Of a stretch of 64,000 nt of DNA, positions 31,170 through 41,767 are shown one piece after another. The translations under genes were made by a program, and so were the position numbers. This DNA comes from Caulobacter segnis (GTDB taxonomy: Bacteria; Pseudomonadota; Alphaproteobacteria; Caulobacterales; Caulobacteraceae). The notes below the pieces were generated by a model. That model was not told the DNA's origin. It was given only the letters and a program-made list of their open reading frames with translations, and searched no databases. Location of the stretch: NCBI RefSeq assembly GCF_019931575.1, contig NZ_CP082923.1:2542001-2606000 (forward strand), given 5' to 3'. Positions within the stretch are counted from its first letter, which is position 1, and each line of letters begins with the position of its first letter.

Positions 31170-32314
31170 GGCGTCCGCGGCGGCCTCGGACGGGTCGGGC
31201 ATGCCTCGTCCCATCTTGTCCAACGCCGCGCTCTGTTCGGCCGCCTGACGGGCGCGCAGGGCCGGATCGTCGAGCAGTCTGGCCACCTCGCGCGCCAGCC
31301 CTTCGCCTTCACAGGCGTCCTGCAGCAGTTCCGGCGCGACCGCCTTGCCGGCGGCGATGTTGAACAGGGTGACCCAGCGCGGCTTCATCAGGCGCTTGAG
31401 AAGGGCGTAGGTGATCGCGCCGGTCTTGTAGCCGACCACCATCGGCGCGCCGGCCAGGGCCAACTCCGTGGTCACCGTGCCGCTGCAGGCCAGGGCGACG
31501 TCGCCGGCGACGAAGGCGTCGTCCTTCAGCGCCTCGTCCTCGATCACGTGGGCGCGGAACGGCCAGCCGGCCACGCGGGCCTTCACGGCCTCGGCGACGG
31601 TGTAGGCGGCGGGAATGACCACGACCAGTTCGGGCCGGTCGGCCTTCAGCCGACGCACGGCGTCCTCGAAGGCCGGCATGACTCGTTCGATCTCGGACGG
31701 CCGGCTACCCGGCAGGACCAGCAGGATCGGATCGGTCGTCGACGCCGCGACGGCCGCGCGCAACCGGGCGCCGTCGGCGTGGTCGAAGCGCTTGGCCAGG
31801 GCCGAATTGCCGACGAAGACGTTCTCCAGGCCCGCGGCGTCGAAATAGGGCTTGTCCATCGGCTGGATCGACAGCAGCAGGTCCACGGCCTTGGCCAGGC
31901 CGTAGGCGCGCTTCTCGCGATAGGCCCAGACCTGGGGCGCGACGTATTTCACGAGCGGCAGTTTGGGATCCAGCTTTCGCAGCGCCTTGGCCAGGCGGAT
32001 GTTGAAGCCCCAGCTGTCGATCAGCACGGCGACGTCGGGCTCTTCCCGGGCCGCCAGGGCCACCGTGTCGTCCAGGCGGGCCTTGACCGTCGGATAGGCC
32101 TTCAGCCCCTCCCAGATGCCCAGGATCGACAGTTGGGCGATGTCGAAGGGGCTCTGGATCCCCTGCTCGGCCATCTTGGCCCCGCCGATCCCGACGAAGG
32201 TGACCCGGTCGCCCAGTCGCGCCCGCAGCGCCTTGGCCAGGCTGGCGCCCAAGGCGTCGCCCGAGGCCTCGGCGGCGACCAGCATGACCTTCAGCGGCGT
32301 TGCGGGGGCCGGCA

Positions 32315-33157
32315 TCACGGCCGCCCCTGCGGATCGACCCCCAGCACGAAGAGGCCAAGGTCATCGGCGCAGGCGATCACCGCGTCGCGATCGACGACCA
32401 GCAGGCGGCCGGCCTCGCCGACCACGCCGGCCAGGCCCGCGCGGGCGGCGCGCTGGATGGTGGCGACGCCGATGGTCGGCAGGTCGACCTTGGTCTCCTG
32501 GATCGGCTTGGGCGCCTTGGCCAAGACGCCCTTGGAACGCTCGGTCGAGCCGCGAATGGCCTGGGGCAGTTGCTCCACGCGCCGCAGCATGGCGTCGGTG
32601 CCTTCCTGGGCCTCGACCGCCAGGACCAGGCCGTCGCAGACCACAGCGCCCTGCCCCACGTCCAGTCGACCGATCTCGCGGGCCACATGCAGGGCCTTGT
32701 CGATGTCGGCCATGTGCTCGGGACGGGGCGAGATCTTGCCCAGGCGGCCGCGCGGCAGGGTCATCTCGCCCATCACCTCATGGGCGCCCTCGATCTCGAA
32801 GCCTTCCTTCTCGAACTCGTCCAGCACGCGGCGCAGCAGGGCGTCGTCACCCTTGCGGGCGGCGACGATCAGGCTGGGCAGCACCTTGACGCCCCGGCCG
32901 TCGGGCATCAGGGCGGCGAAGTCGGGACGGCTGACATTGCCCGCGAAGCAGACAACCTCGCAGCCCTCGGCCCGCAGAGCCTTGAACACCTTGCCGAACT
33001 CGCCCAGGCCGACCTCGACGCCGGGATAGCGAGCCAGGGTCGGTTCGGCGAAGCTGCGCAGGCGCATGACCGAGAAGGCGCGTCCGGCGGCCTCGCAATG
33101 GGCCGCCAACTCGACGGGAAGCGACCCGCCGCCGGCGATCAGACCCAGCTTGCGCAT
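32315..33157 (-). CDS. lpxI: UDP-2,3-diacylglucosamine pyrophosphatase LpxI
   Basis: 280 residues. It hydrolyses UDP-2,3-diacylglucosamine to lipid X, replacing LpxH. Family features are the N-terminal LGLIAGGGSLPVELAAHCEAAG, CFAGNVSRPDF, the central GEMTLPRGRLG, DIDKALHVAREIGRLDVGQ and the C-terminal VDLPTIGVATIQRAA. LpxI was first characterised in Caulobacter. It is placed exactly between lpxA and lpxB, consistent with pathway order. Confidence 0.95.
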   Translation of the reverse strand: MRKLGLIAGGGSLPVELAAHCEAAGRAFSVMRLRSFAEPTLARYPGVEVGLGEFGKVFKALRAEGCEVVCFAGNVSRPDFAALMPDGRGVKVLPSLIVAARKGDDALLRRVLDEFEKEGFEIEGAHEVMGEMTLPRGRLGKISPRPEHMADIDKALHVAREIGRLDVGQGAVVCDGLVLAVEAQEGTDAMLRRVEQLPQAIRGSTERSKGVLAKAPKPIQETKVDLPTIGVATIQRAARAGLAGVVGEAGRLLVVDRDAVIACADDLGLFVLGVDPQGRP

Positions 33158-33166
33158 ATCCCGACC

Positions 33167-33958
33167 CTAGACCTCGCGCTCGGGCAGGCAGAGCGGGCGG
33201 TTGGCGTCGGCGCGGATGAAGTCGACGATCTCCATCACCTCGGGAATGGCCGCGTGGGTCTCGGCCACATCGTCGAGCCGCTCCTGGAAGGTGCCCTCGT
33301 CGGCGAACATCAGGCGGTAGGCCGCACGCAGGGCGTTGATCGTCTCGCGCGAAAAGCCCCGGCGCTTGAGGCCGACCAGGTTCAGGCCCTCGAGATGAGC
33401 ATGGTTACCCCAGACCGAGCCATACGGAATGACGTCCTTGGTCACCGCGGCCAGGCCGCCGATGAAGCTGTAGCGGCCGATGCGCGAGAACTGGTGCGCG
33501 GCTGCGAGGCCGCCCATGAACACGTAGTCGCCGATGGCCACATGGCCGCCCAGGGTCGCGCCCTTGGCCAGCACCACGAAATCGCCGACCACGCAGTCGT
33601 GCGCCACGTGCGAACCGACCATGTAGAGGCCGTCCGAGCCGATCGTAGTCACACCCTTACCGGAGGCCGTGCCGGTGTGCATGGTCACGTGCTCGCGGAT
33701 GATGTTGCGCGGGCCGATCAGCAGCTCGGTGCGCTCGCCCTTGTGGCCCAGGTGCTGCGGCGGCCCGCCCAGGTTGGCGAACGGGTGGACGATGCAGTCC
33801 TCGCCAATCGTCGTCGCGCCTTCCACCACCACGTGCGACAGCAGGCGCACGCCGGCCGACAGGGTCACGTCGGGACCGACGATGCTGTAGGGCCCGATCT
33901 GGACGTCCGAGGCGATCCTGGCCTCAGGCGCGACGATGGCGGTGGGATGGATGGTCAT
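33167..33958 (-). CDS. lpxA: UDP-N-acetylglucosamine acyltransferase
   Basis: 263 residues, left-handed beta-helix acyltransferase for the first step of lipid A synthesis. Hexapeptide repeats run from [20 protein letters not shown] through about residue 190; the catalytic-histidine region is [12 protein letters not shown] helical C-terminal domain ends near REV. The ATG overlaps the fabZ stop by 4 bases. A longer in-frame extension exists but overlaps fabZ completely, so it is rejected. Confidence 0.96.
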   Translation of the reverse strand: MTIHPTAIVAPEARIASDVQIGPYSIVGPDVTLSAGVRLLSHVVVEGATTIGEDCIVHPFANLGGPPQHLGHKGERTELLIGPRNIIREHVTMHTGTASGKGVTTIGSDGLYMVGSHVAHDCVVGDFVVLAKGATLGGHVAIGDYVFMGGLAAAHQFSRIGRYSFIGGLAAVTKDVIPYGSVWGNHAHLEGLNLVGLKRRGFSRETINALRAAYRLMFADEGTFQERLDDVAETHAAIPEVMEIVDFIRADANRPLCLPEREV

Positions 33959-34434
33959 GCCTTGGATCCCGTCTCGACCACCATGGCGGCGAACTCGGCC
34001 TCGGCGGCCACCTTGTCGCCGACCTTGGCCACGCCCTTGAACTTGAAGATCGACGAACGCGCGCGGACGACCTCGACCTCCATGCGGATCACGTCGCCGG
34101 GGCGCACGGGATTGCGGAAGCGGGCGTTGTCGACCGACATGAAGAAGATGGTCTTGCCCTCGGTGTCGACTTCCAGCGACTTGCTCATCAGCACCGCGCC
34201 CGTCTGGGCCAGGGCCTCGATGATCAGCACGCCGGGCATCACCGGGTTGCCCGGGAAGTGCCCCTGGAAGAACGGCTCGTTGATCGTCACGCACTTGATG
34301 CCGACGATCGACTGGTGAGGATTGTAGTCCTCGGCGCGGTCAACCAGCAGGAACGGATAGCGGTGGGGGATGCGCGCCAGGATCTCGGCGATGTCGATCT
34401 CGGTCTGCACCGTTTGCTCGGTGTTCTGGCCCAT
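33955..34434 (-). CDS. fabZ: 3-hydroxyacyl-ACP dehydratase FabZ
   Basis: 159 residues, hot-dog fold dehydratase. The substrate helix region [15 protein letters not shown] and the catalytic block [20 protein letters not shown] (His and Glu) are present. The start at 34434 ([10 protein letters not shown]) lies 2 bases after the lpxD stop; the longer frame overlaps lpxD. It competes with LpxA for 3-hydroxyacyl-ACP, which explains its place between lpxD and lpxA. Confidence 0.96.
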   Translation of the reverse strand: MGQNTEQTVQTEIDIAEILARIPHRYPFLLVDRAEDYNPHQSIVGIKCVTINEPFFQGHFPGNPVMPGVLIIEALAQTGAVLMSKSLEVDTEGKTIFFMSVDNARFRNPVRPGDVIRMEVEVVRARSSIFKFKGVAKVGDKVAAEAEFAAMVVETGSKA

Positions 34435-34436
34435 AC

Positions 34437-35456
34437 TCAGCCCCTCGTCCCTCGGCCGCCCGCCATGCGCGACAGCCATGCGGTCTCCCGGAGCCACCGC
34501 TTGAGCGGTCGCGCCGGAAAGCCCGTCCAAGTTTCACCTTCCGGCACGTCCTTGAACACCGAGGCCGCGGCCCCGATGCTCGCGCGCGAGCCGATCTTCA
34601 AATGGTCGGCGACGCCGGCCTTGCCGCCGAACGCGACGCCGTCGCCGACGACCGTGCTGCCAGAGATCCCGGTATAGGCCGCCAGCACGCAATTGCGACC
34701 CACACGGACGTTGTGCGCGACATGCACCAGGTTGTCGATCTTGGTGTTTTCCCCGATCGTCGTATCGGCGAACGCGCCGCGGTCGACGCAGCTGTTGGCG
34801 CCGATCGTGACGTTGTCCTGGATCACCACCCGGCCCAGCTGCGGCAGGTCGACCATGCCGGCCGGACCGACGGCGGCGCCGAAGCCCGCCTCGCCCAGCA
34901 CCGCGCCCGCCGAGATCGACACCCGGTCGCCCAGCAGGGCGAAGCCGATCACGGCGTTGGCGCCGATCACGCAGTCACGCCCGACCAGAACACCGGGCCC
35001 GATGACGACGCCGGGGCCGATGCGCGCGCCGCGCCCGATCCGCGCGCCCTGCCCGATCGTCACATTCGGCGATAGCAGGACGCCGTCCTCGAGCTCGGCC
35101 TCGGGATGGATGGCGGGCGCGCCCGGTTCGTGCCGGCGCGGCGCGTGCAGGCGATTCACGGCCGCGGCCCAGGCGGCCTGCGGATGGCGGGTCACCAGCG
35201 CCGCGCAGGTCGCGGGCAGGAATTCCTTGTGTTCCGGACGCACGAAACAGGCGCCGGCCCGGGTGGCCCCGGCGGCGTCCTTGCGCTTGGCGTCGGAGAA
35301 GAAGGTGACCGCCTGGTCGTCGGCCGCATCGAGCGGCGCGGCGTGGGCGATCAAGCGGTCGCCACGGGCGGCGTCCGCCAGTTCGGCGGCGCCAGCCCGG
35401 GCCAACTCGGAAAGCGATGCCGGACCCAGGCTGTCAAAAAAACGCGGGTCCGGCAT
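34437..35456 (-). CDS. lpxD: UDP-3-O-acylglucosamine N-acyltransferase
   Basis: 339 residues. An N-terminal uridine-binding domain (about 1-100) precedes a hexapeptide beta-helix (about 110-300) containing VHVAHNVRVGRNC with the catalytic His, and a short C-terminal helix. A GAGGAAC ribosome site precedes the ATG. It is 53 bases downstream of skp. Confidence 0.95.
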   Translation of the reverse strand: MPDPRFFDSLGPASLSELARAGAAELADAARGDRLIAHAAPLDAADDQAVTFFSDAKRKDAAGATRAGACFVRPEHKEFLPATCAALVTRHPQAAWAAAVNRLHAPRRHEPGAPAIHPEAELEDGVLLSPNVTIGQGARIGRGARIGPGVVIGPGVLVGRDCVIGANAVIGFALLGDRVSISAGAVLGEAGFGAAVGPAGMVDLPQLGRVVIQDNVTIGANSCVDRGAFADTTIGENTKIDNLVHVAHNVRVGRNCVLAAYTGISGSTVVGDGVAFGGKAGVADHLKIGSRASIGAAASVFKDVPEGETWTGFPARPLKRWLRETAWLSRMAGGRGTRG

Positions 35457-35509
35457 GGTTCCTCACGGCGGAAACGTTCCCCTAGGTAACCCTAAAGGAG
35501 ACGATTCGC

Positions 35510-36148
35510 TTACTTATTGGTCGGCTGCAGCGGCGCGGCGCCCGGGACCTGCTGGTCCAGACGTTCGCGGTCGAAGGTCAGCGTCTTGATGCGCGCGTCC
35601 AGGGCGGTGACCACGGCGTCGGTGATGTCCATGGCCGGGTTGGCCAGCATCACCGATTCACGGTCGAACAGGATGCTGCACTTCTGGGCCTGGTAGACCT
35701 GCTTGATCGGCGTATCGAGCTCTTGATAGACGCGCGACAGCGCCTTTTGCTCGGTCGCTTCCACTTCCTTCTGGCGCAGTTGGCCCTTGCGCTGCCAGGC
35801 GTTGGCCTTGACCTGCAGGGCCGAGGCCTGCTGCTCCAGGGCGTCCTGGGCCAGGGTGGCGCGCTTGCCGTCGAGAGCCTTGGCCTCGTTGTCCAGGGCG
35901 GTGCGCTCACCGGTCAGCTCGGCGTTGACCTGCTGGATGATGGTCTTCAGGCGCGTATCGACAGCCTTGCCGACCTGCGAGCTGGCGACCGCGCGCGGGC
36001 TCGAGAAGATGCAGACGCCCGGGAGCGCCGGACCGTGCGTGACGGCCGGAGCGGCCGGGGCGGCGGCCGGAGCCGTCTGGGCCGAAGCGGCCGTCGCGAT
36101 AGCGAGAGCGACGACGCTGGACGCGGCCGCGGACAGGAACTTGGACAT
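35510..36148 (-). CDS. OmpH/Skp-family periplasmic chaperone
   Basis: 212 residues. A signal peptide (SAAASSVVALAIATAASA-QT) is followed by an Ala/Pro segment and a helical, charged region (about 60-160) expected to form the Skp tentacle hairpin, ending in a Pro-rich tail. VCIFSSPRAVASSQVGKAV is the small beta-body strand. It is placed 2 bases after bamA in the classic bamA-skp-lpxD order, supporting a role in carrying unfolded outer-membrane proteins to BamA. Confidence 0.85.
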   Translation of the reverse strand: MSKFLSAAASSVVALAIATAASAQTAPAAAPAAPAVTHGPALPGVCIFSSPRAVASSQVGKAVDTRLKTIIQQVNAELTGERTALDNEAKALDGKRATLAQDALEQQASALQVKANAWQRKGQLRQKEVEATEQKALSRVYQELDTPIKQVYQAQKCSILFDRESVMLANPAMDITDAVVTALDARIKTLTFDRERLDQQVPGAAPLQPTNK

Positions 36149-36150
36149 GT

Positions 36151-38514
36151 CTATTGGAACCTTGTGGAGGTGGAGAACCGGAACGTTTCGGTTCGGTCGT
36201 AGCTTTCCTTGGCCAAAATGCGGCTGATATCGAATCGAATGGGCCCCATGGGGGATTTCCAGTCAATCGAGATACCGGCCGAGGCACGCAGGCCGAGGTT
36301 ATCCTTGATGTTCGGATCGAAGACGCCCGGCGAGCTCTGACGATCGACATCGTCCAGCAGGCCGGCCGTACCCACGTCGCTGAACAGCGCGGCCTTGATG
36401 CCGTACTGCTCGGGCAGGAAGGTCGGAACGGTCAGCTCGAACGTGCTGATGGCGTAGAGCTTGGCGCCCATCGAGTTGTTCGTGCTCGAGATGTCGCGCG
36501 GACCGATACCGGCGATCTCGAAGCCCCGGAACGAGGTGCCGCCGCGATAGAAGCGGTCGTTGATGCGGACGTTGTCGCCGCCCCAGCCCTCGATGTAGCC
36601 GAACGAGCCAGTGGCGCTGAACACCAGGTCCTTGTTGAAGCCCCAGTACCAGCCGGCGTCGGCTTCGGTCTTCAGGTACTTCACATCGCCGCCGATGCCG
36701 GCGAGGTCCTGGTTCAGGTCGGCGAACCAGCCGCGGGTCGGGTTGATCGGGTCGTTCCGCTTGTCGATGCGCAGGCCGTAGCCCACCAGCGAGGTGATGT
36801 ACGAACCACGCTGCAGGCAGAGGATCTGCGAGACCGAACCGCTGGTGCAAAGGCTGTCGGCGACGCTCACGTTATCCTGGCGGATCGTGTAGCGCAGGCT
36901 CATCGACGAGTCGTTGGTCAGCGGGAAGCCGAGGCGGATGTCGCCGCCGACCGACTTGGTGTCGTAGGCCGCGTAGTCCGACAGGTCGTAGCGGAAGGTG
37001 TAGAGGTTCACGCCCGCGACCAGGTTACGGCCCAGGAAGCGCGGCTCGCTGAAGCCGAAGTCGATCTGTTGGCGCAGCGAACCGACCGAGGCGCGAGCCC
37101 GCAGGTTCTGGCCGCGACCGCGGAAGTTCCGCTCGGTGATGCCGACGTCCAGCACCAGCTTGTCGACCGAGCTGTAGCCGGCGCTGAAGGACAGTTCGCC
37201 CGTCGGCTGCTCCTCGACCTTGACCCGCAGCGCGGTACGGTCCGGGGCCGAGCCTGGCGCGTCCTCGATCTCGACTTCCTTGAAGAAGCCCAGGCGGCGC
37301 ATGTTGTTCTTCGAGCGATCGACCAGCACGCGGTTGTAGGCGTCGCCTTCGGCCACTTCGAGTTCGCGGCGCAGGACGTAGTCCAGCGTGCGGGTGTTGC
37401 CGACGATGTCGATGCGATCGACATAGACGCGCGGGCCTTCACGGACCTGGAAGACGACGTCGACGGTCTTGGTCTCGCGGTTGGGCACGTAGCGCGGACG
37501 CACGTCCACGAAGGCGAAGCCGGCCGCGCCCGCCGCGAAGGTCAGGGCGTCGGTGGCCTGCTCGATGCGCTCGTCCTCGTACAGCTGGCCGGCGCGGATC
37601 GGGAGGATCTGGGCCAGCAGGTTGCCGTCCAGCTTCTTCAGCTCGGTTTCGACGGTGACCTTGCCGAACTTGTACTTCGGGCCTTCGTCCAGGGTGTAGG
37701 TGACGGCGAAGCCGTTCTTGTCCGGCGCCAGTTCGGCCACCGACGAGACGACGCGGAAGTCGAAGTAGCCGCGGTTGCGGTAGAACTTGCGCAGCTGCTC
37801 GCGGTCGTACTCGATCCGGTCGGGGTCGTAGTTGTCGTTGCTGGTCAGGATCTTGTACCAGCGGCTTTCCTTGGTCACGACGACGTCGCGCAGGTCGTTG
37901 TCCGAGTACTCGCTATTACCCAGGAAGTTGATCCCCAGCACGCCGCTCTTGGGGCCTTCGCTGATTTCGAAGACCAGGTCGACGCGCTTTTGCGGCAGCT
38001 CGACCACCTTGGGCGTCACGGTCGCCGAAATGCGGCCCGAGCGGCGGTACAGTTCGATGATGCGCTGGACGTCGGCCTGAACCTTGGCGCGGGTGAAGAT
38101 GCCGCGCGGACGGATCTGCACTTCGTCCTTCAGCTTGTCTTCCTTCAGGGACGAGTTCCCCTCGAACACCACTTGGTTGATGATCGGGTTCTCGACGACC
38201 TTCACGATCAGGTCGCCGCCCTGCATCTCGATCTTCACGTCGGCGAACAGGTCCGTACGGGCCAGGGTCTTCAGCGCCAAGTCGAGGCGCTGGGAATCGA
38301 CGGTGTCGCCCGGCTGGATCGGCAGATAGGACAGAACCGTGCCCTGTTCGATGCGTTCGTTGCCCTGGACGACGATGCGCTGGACCACGCCGGTCTGAGC
38401 GGCCTGCGCGAAAGCCTGATGCGGAGCCACCAGGGCCGTGGAGCCGAGCAGCAGCGCCATACCAGTGGCGAACGCGGCGCTTTGGGCGCGAAGTTTGTTC
38501 ATGTGACCAATCAT
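36151..38514 (-). CDS. bamA: Outer membrane protein assembly factor BamA
   Basis: About 787 residues (ATG at 38514; ATG at 38502 is also possible). A signal peptide ends near AFA-QA. Five POTRA domains follow (about 40-430; the first opens VVQRIVVQGNERIEQGTVLSYL), then a C-terminal 16-strand barrel with FRGFEIAGIGPRD near strand 12 (the conserved VRGF/Y-like loop motif) and a terminal aromatic FSTSTRFQ. It inserts beta-barrel proteins into the outer membrane. It lies 20 bases after rseP. Confidence 0.96.
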   Translation of the reverse strand: MIGHMNKLRAQSAAFATGMALLLGSTALVAPHQAFAQAAQTGVVQRIVVQGNERIEQGTVLSYLPIQPGDTVDSQRLDLALKTLARTDLFADVKIEMQGGDLIVKVVENPIINQVVFEGNSSLKEDKLKDEVQIRPRGIFTRAKVQADVQRIIELYRRSGRISATVTPKVVELPQKRVDLVFEISEGPKSGVLGINFLGNSEYSDNDLRDVVVTKESRWYKILTSNDNYDPDRIEYDREQLRKFYRNRGYFDFRVVSSVAELAPDKNGFAVTYTLDEGPKYKFGKVTVETELKKLDGNLLAQILPIRAGQLYEDERIEQATDALTFAAGAAGFAFVDVRPRYVPNRETKTVDVVFQVREGPRVYVDRIDIVGNTRTLDYVLRRELEVAEGDAYNRVLVDRSKNNMRRLGFFKEVEIEDAPGSAPDRTALRVKVEEQPTGELSFSAGYSSVDKLVLDVGITERNFRGRGQNLRARASVGSLRQQIDFGFSEPRFLGRNLVAGVNLYTFRYDLSDYAAYDTKSVGGDIRLGFPLTNDSSMSLRYTIRQDNVSVADSLCTSGSVSQILCLQRGSYITSLVGYGLRIDKRNDPINPTRGWFADLNQDLAGIGGDVKYLKTEADAGWYWGFNKDLVFSATGSFGYIEGWGGDNVRINDRFYRGGTSFRGFEIAGIGPRDISSTNNSMGAKLYAISTFELTVPTFLPEQYGIKAALFSDVGTAGLLDDVDRQSSPGVFDPNIKDNLGLRASAGISIDWKSPMGPIRFDISRILAKESYDRTETFRFSTSTRFQ

Positions 38515-38530
38515 GGACGGAGGGCTGGCT

Positions 38531-38546
38531 TTGTTCACGTGAACAA
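38531..38546. repeat. 16-bp perfect palindrome at the rseP stop
   Basis: TTGTTCACGTGAACAA reads identically on both strands and spans the rseP stop codon, just before the bamA start. It could be a protein-binding palindrome with a bamA promoter role or simply coding coincidence. The GTTC/GAAC arms are inverted and adjacent, not direct repeats spaced by 7, so it is not a LexA box. Confidence 0.3.
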
Positions 38547-39731
38547 GCCGCCGATGAATTTGAACACGTCGTAGCGGTTGAGGTCGTTCCACGCCGCGAA
38601 CAGCATGAAACCCAGGATCAAGGCAAGCCCCGCGCGGAACCCGGCCGCCTGGAAATCCGCCCGCAGAGGCCGTTTGGCCACGGCTTCATAGGCGTACATC
38701 AGCAGGTGGCCGCCATCGAGGACCGGGATCGGCAGCAGGTTCATGAAGCCGATGCTGACCGAGAGGCTGGCGATCAGCAGCATGGACGAGATGAAGACCC
38801 GCAGCGCCATGGTGGCGACGTCCGGCGCGCCGGCGGCGCTGGCCTTGGTCACCGCCCCGGCGGTGTGGCCGATGCCGATCAGGCCGCTGATCTGGTCGGC
38901 GGGCAGCTGACCCGTGACCAGGCGGCCCAGATAGAAGCCGATCGTCTTGATCATGCCCCACACCTCGACCGTGGCGTCGGGGATGGCGGAAAGCACGGTC
39001 GAACGCTTGAACTGGGTGATCCCGGCGTTCTCGATGCCCAGTTGGCCGGTCTTCATCCGGCCGCTGATCTTGTCGTTGATCTCCACCAGACGCGGCGTCG
39101 CGGTCAGGTGGACCTGTTGCTCGCCGCGCTTGACCGTGAAGTCGATCGGCAGGTTGGCGCGCAGCGACACATAGCCCTGCAGGTCCTGGAAGGTGCCGAT
39201 CTTGCGGCCGTCGGCGGCGAGGATCACGTCGCCCTTGCGGAAGCCGGCCGCCTCGGCCGCCCCGCCCGGCGCCACGCCGTTGACCGTGGCCGCGCGCTGC
39301 GGCGAGCCGACCATGACCAGGAACACGGCCATGATCAGGATAGCCAGGACGAAGTTCGCCACCGGACCGGCGACCGCGATGATCGCCCGCTGCCACACCG
39401 GCTTGAAATGGAAGTATTTGGCGACGCTCGCTTCGCCCTCTCGCCGCACGATCGACTCGCGCATGGCGGCCAGGTTGTCCTGGTCCGGAACGCTGGCGGC
39501 GTTCTCGTCACCGGAGAAGCGGACGTAGCCGCCCAGCGGGATCGAGGCGATGCGCCACTCCACGCCGCGCTTGTCACGCCAGGACACCAGCGGCGCGCCG
39601 AAGCCGATCGAGAAGCAGTCGATGGCCACGCCGCACGCACGCGCGGCCCAGTAGTGGCCCAGCTCGTGGATGGTCACCACGACGGACAGCACGAAGACCG
39701 TGGACAGAATGAAGATCAAAACGTCGGTCAT
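38535..39731 (-). CDS. rseP: RseP/MmpA-type site-2 intramembrane metalloprotease
   Basis: 398 residues. The zinc motif is H22-E23-x-x-H26 in IHELGHYWAA within the first membrane segment, with the third ligand in the C-terminal NLLPIPVLDGGH segment. A PDZ domain (about 125-210, AEAAGFRKGDVILAADG) lies between. It cleaves anti-sigma or membrane-tethered substrates; the Caulobacter orthologue MmpA processes the polarity factor PodJ. It lies in the dxr-rseP-bamA order typical of proteobacteria. Confidence 0.95.
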   Translation of the reverse strand: MTDVLIFILSTVFVLSVVVTIHELGHYWAARACGVAIDCFSIGFGAPLVSWRDKRGVEWRIASIPLGGYVRFSGDENAASVPDQDNLAAMRESIVRREGEASVAKYFHFKPVWQRAIIAVAGPVANFVLAILIMAVFLVMVGSPQRAATVNGVAPGGAAEAAGFRKGDVILAADGRKIGTFQDLQGYVSLRANLPIDFTVKRGEQQVHLTATPRLVEINDKISGRMKTGQLGIENAGITQFKRSTVLSAIPDATVEVWGMIKTIGFYLGRLVTGQLPADQISGLIGIGHTAGAVTKASAAGAPDVATMALRVFISSMLLIASLSVSIGFMNLLPIPVLDGGHLLMYAYEAVAKRPLRADFQAAGFRAGLALILGFMLFAAWNDLNRYDVFKFIGGLFT

Positions 39732-39752
39732 TAGGTGGCCGGGTCCCCCGGA

Positions 39753-40952
39753 TCAGAGCCGGCGATGCTTTTGCGCGACAACCTCGGCCGCAATGCGGCG
39801 AGCGCTGGCGTCGATCATCATCGCGTTGTCGACTGCGTCACTTTCCGCGACGGCGAGACTGCCAAGACTGTTCATACGCTCGAGGGTCCCCGCCACCGAG
39901 GCGGCAATATCGAGAAAGCCAATCCGCCGGTCAAGGAAAGCGGCCACGGCGACCTCGTTGGCGGCGTTCATGGCCGCCGGCGCGCCGCCCGCCAGGCGCA
40001 GAGCCTCGCGCGCGATGCCGATCGAGGGGAAGCGGTCCAGGTCGGGCGATTCGAAGGTCAGCTGGCCGTAGGCGGCCAAATCCAGGCGCGGCGCGGGCCA
40101 CGGCAGGCGATCGGGCCAGGCGAAGGCGCAGGCGATCGGCGCGCGCATGTCCGGCGGGCCCAGTTGGGCCAAGGTCGAGCCGTCGGCGTATTCCACCAGG
40201 CTATGGATGACGGATTGGGGATGGATCACGACGTCGACGCGGTCTTCAGGGGTTCCGAACAGGTAGGAGGCTTCGATCATCTCGAGCCCCTTGTTCATCA
40301 TCGTCGCGGAATCGACCGAAATCTTGGCGCCCATCGACCAGTTCGGATGGGCGATCGCCTGCTCGGGCGTGGCGACCGCCATGGCGGCTTTTTCCCAGGT
40401 GCGGAAAGGCCCGCCCGAGGCGGTGAGGATCAGCCGCGCGACCTTGTCGGCGCAGGCCGGCTGCAGCACCTGAAATATTGCGGAATGTTCGGAGTCGACC
40501 GGGATCACCGAGCCGCCGGCCGCCTTGGCGATGGCCAGCAGGGCCGGCCCGGCGCAGACCAGGCTCTCCTTGTTGGCCAGGGCAATAACCGCGCCGGTGC
40601 GGGCGGCGGCCACGGTCGGCGCCAGACCGGCCGCGCCGACGATGGCCGACATCACCCAGTCGGCGCCCATGGCGGCGGCCTCGGCGACCGCGGTCGCGCC
40701 GGCGGCCGCGCGCACGCCGGCGCCGCTAAGGCCGTCCTTCAGCCGCGCCAACTTGGTCTCGTCCTCGATCACCGCGACCTGGGGCCGCCAGCGCAAGGCC
40801 TGCTCGATCAGGCGCTCGACATTGCGCCCGGCCGTCAGGGCCAGGATCTCGACCGGGACGCCGGATTCCTCGAAGAGGCTCAAGGTCGAAAGGCCGATCG
40901 ATCCGGTCGAGCCTAGCACCACCACCTTGCGGGGGAAGGTCAATGCGCCCAT
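39753..40952 (-). CDS. dxr: 1-deoxy-D-xylulose 5-phosphate reductoisomerase
   Basis: 399 residues, second step of the MEP isoprenoid pathway. It has the NADPH Rossmann start [29 protein letters not shown], the metal/substrate block [12 protein letters not shown] and [11 protein letters not shown], and the [22 protein letters not shown] signature split across about residues 200-225. Its start overlaps the end of cdsA by 13 bases, implying coupled translation. Confidence 0.96.
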   Translation of the reverse strand: MGALTFPRKVVVLGSTGSIGLSTLSLFEESGVPVEILALTAGRNVERLIEQALRWRPQVAVIEDETKLARLKDGLSGAGVRAAAGATAVAEAAAMGADWVMSAIVGAAGLAPTVAAARTGAVIALANKESLVCAGPALLAIAKAAGGSVIPVDSEHSAIFQVLQPACADKVARLILTASGGPFRTWEKAAMAVATPEQAIAHPNWSMGAKISVDSATMMNKGLEMIEASYLFGTPEDRVDVVIHPQSVIHSLVEYADGSTLAQLGPPDMRAPIACAFAWPDRLPWPAPRLDLAAYGQLTFESPDLDRFPSIGIAREALRLAGGAPAAMNAANEVAVAAFLDRRIGFLDIAASVAGTLERMNSLGSLAVAESDAVDNAMMIDASARRIAAEVVAQKHRRL

Positions 40953-41767
40953 CCCCAGTGGTCGATCAGGCGCACGGCGGCGATGACGATCGCCGCGAAC
41001 ATCAGCCCGTCGACGCGGTCCAGCAGGCCGCCATGGCCCGGGATGATGTCGCCGCTGTCCTTCACGCCGAAGCGGCGCTTGAGCATCGATTCCCAGAGGT
41101 CGCCGGCCATGGTCGCCAAGCCGCCGAGGAAGCCGACCAGCGCCGCCGCCGGCCAGACCAGCTTCAGGTGGGCGAAATGGGCCACCAGCACGGCGCCGAT
41201 CGTCGCCGCCACCAGCCCCCCGACGAAGCCCGACCAGGTCTTGTTCGGCGAGATCTGGGGCCACAGCTTGGGGCCCTTGAAGATGCTGCCGGCCACATAG
41301 GCGAAGATGTCGGCGAACCAGGTCACCACGAACAGCAGCAGCGTCCACCACAGGCCGTCCGACAACGAGCGGATCCAGACCAGGGCGATGACCGCCGGCG
41401 CGATATAGACGACCCCATAGGCCGCGTCGGCCCGCCGCTCGACCGCGCCGCGCGCGATCAGGCCGGCCAGGAACGCGCCGACCAGGACGACCGACCAGGC
41501 GATGAAGAAGTGGTGCAGGAAGCCGGCCAGGACCGCGATGGCGCAGAAGACCCCAACCACGGCGCCGACCGCCCGGGGAGCCTTGGGCGCGCTGATCTTG
41601 CCCCATTCACGGGCCAGCAGGGCCACGCAGACCAGCGCGAGCGCCAGAATCCAGTAGCCGCCCAGCCAGACGGCGGCCACGACCGTGGGCACGAGCACGG
41701 TGGCCGAAACCACGCGCATTCGAAGATTGCCCCAGTTGAAGCGCTTAGCCGGCGACGGCGACGTCAT
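40940..41767 (-). CDS. cdsA: Phosphatidate cytidylyltransferase
   Basis: About 275 residues (ATG at 41767 chosen; later in-frame starts exist). A polytopic membrane protein with about eight hydrophobic segments. The C-terminal CTP-transferase signature is visible as [18 protein letters not shown] followed by [11 protein letters not shown]. It makes CDP-diacylglycerol for all phospholipids. Its start overlaps uppS by 23 bases and its end overlaps dxr by 13, so the three genes are tightly packed. Confidence 0.93.
   Translation of the reverse strand: MTSPSPAKRFNWGNLRMRVVSATVLVPTVVAAVWLGGYWILALALVCVALLAREWGKISAPKAPRAVGAVVGVFCAIAVLAGFLHHFFIAWSVVLVGAFLAGLIARGAVERRADAAYGVVYIAPAVIALVWIRSLSDGLWWTLLLFVVTWFADIFAYVAGSIFKGPKLWPQISPNKTWSGFVGGLVAATIGAVLVAHFAHLKLVWPAAALVGFLGGLATMAGDLWESMLKRRFGVKDSGDIIPGHGGLLDRVDGLMFAAIVIAAVRLIDHWGWAH

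Noticed and set aside
36154..38574. 806-codon plus-strand open frame opposite bamA
   Set aside because: Mirror frame created by GC-rich third positions of bamA; composition is Val/Asp/Ala/Leu noise with no family features.
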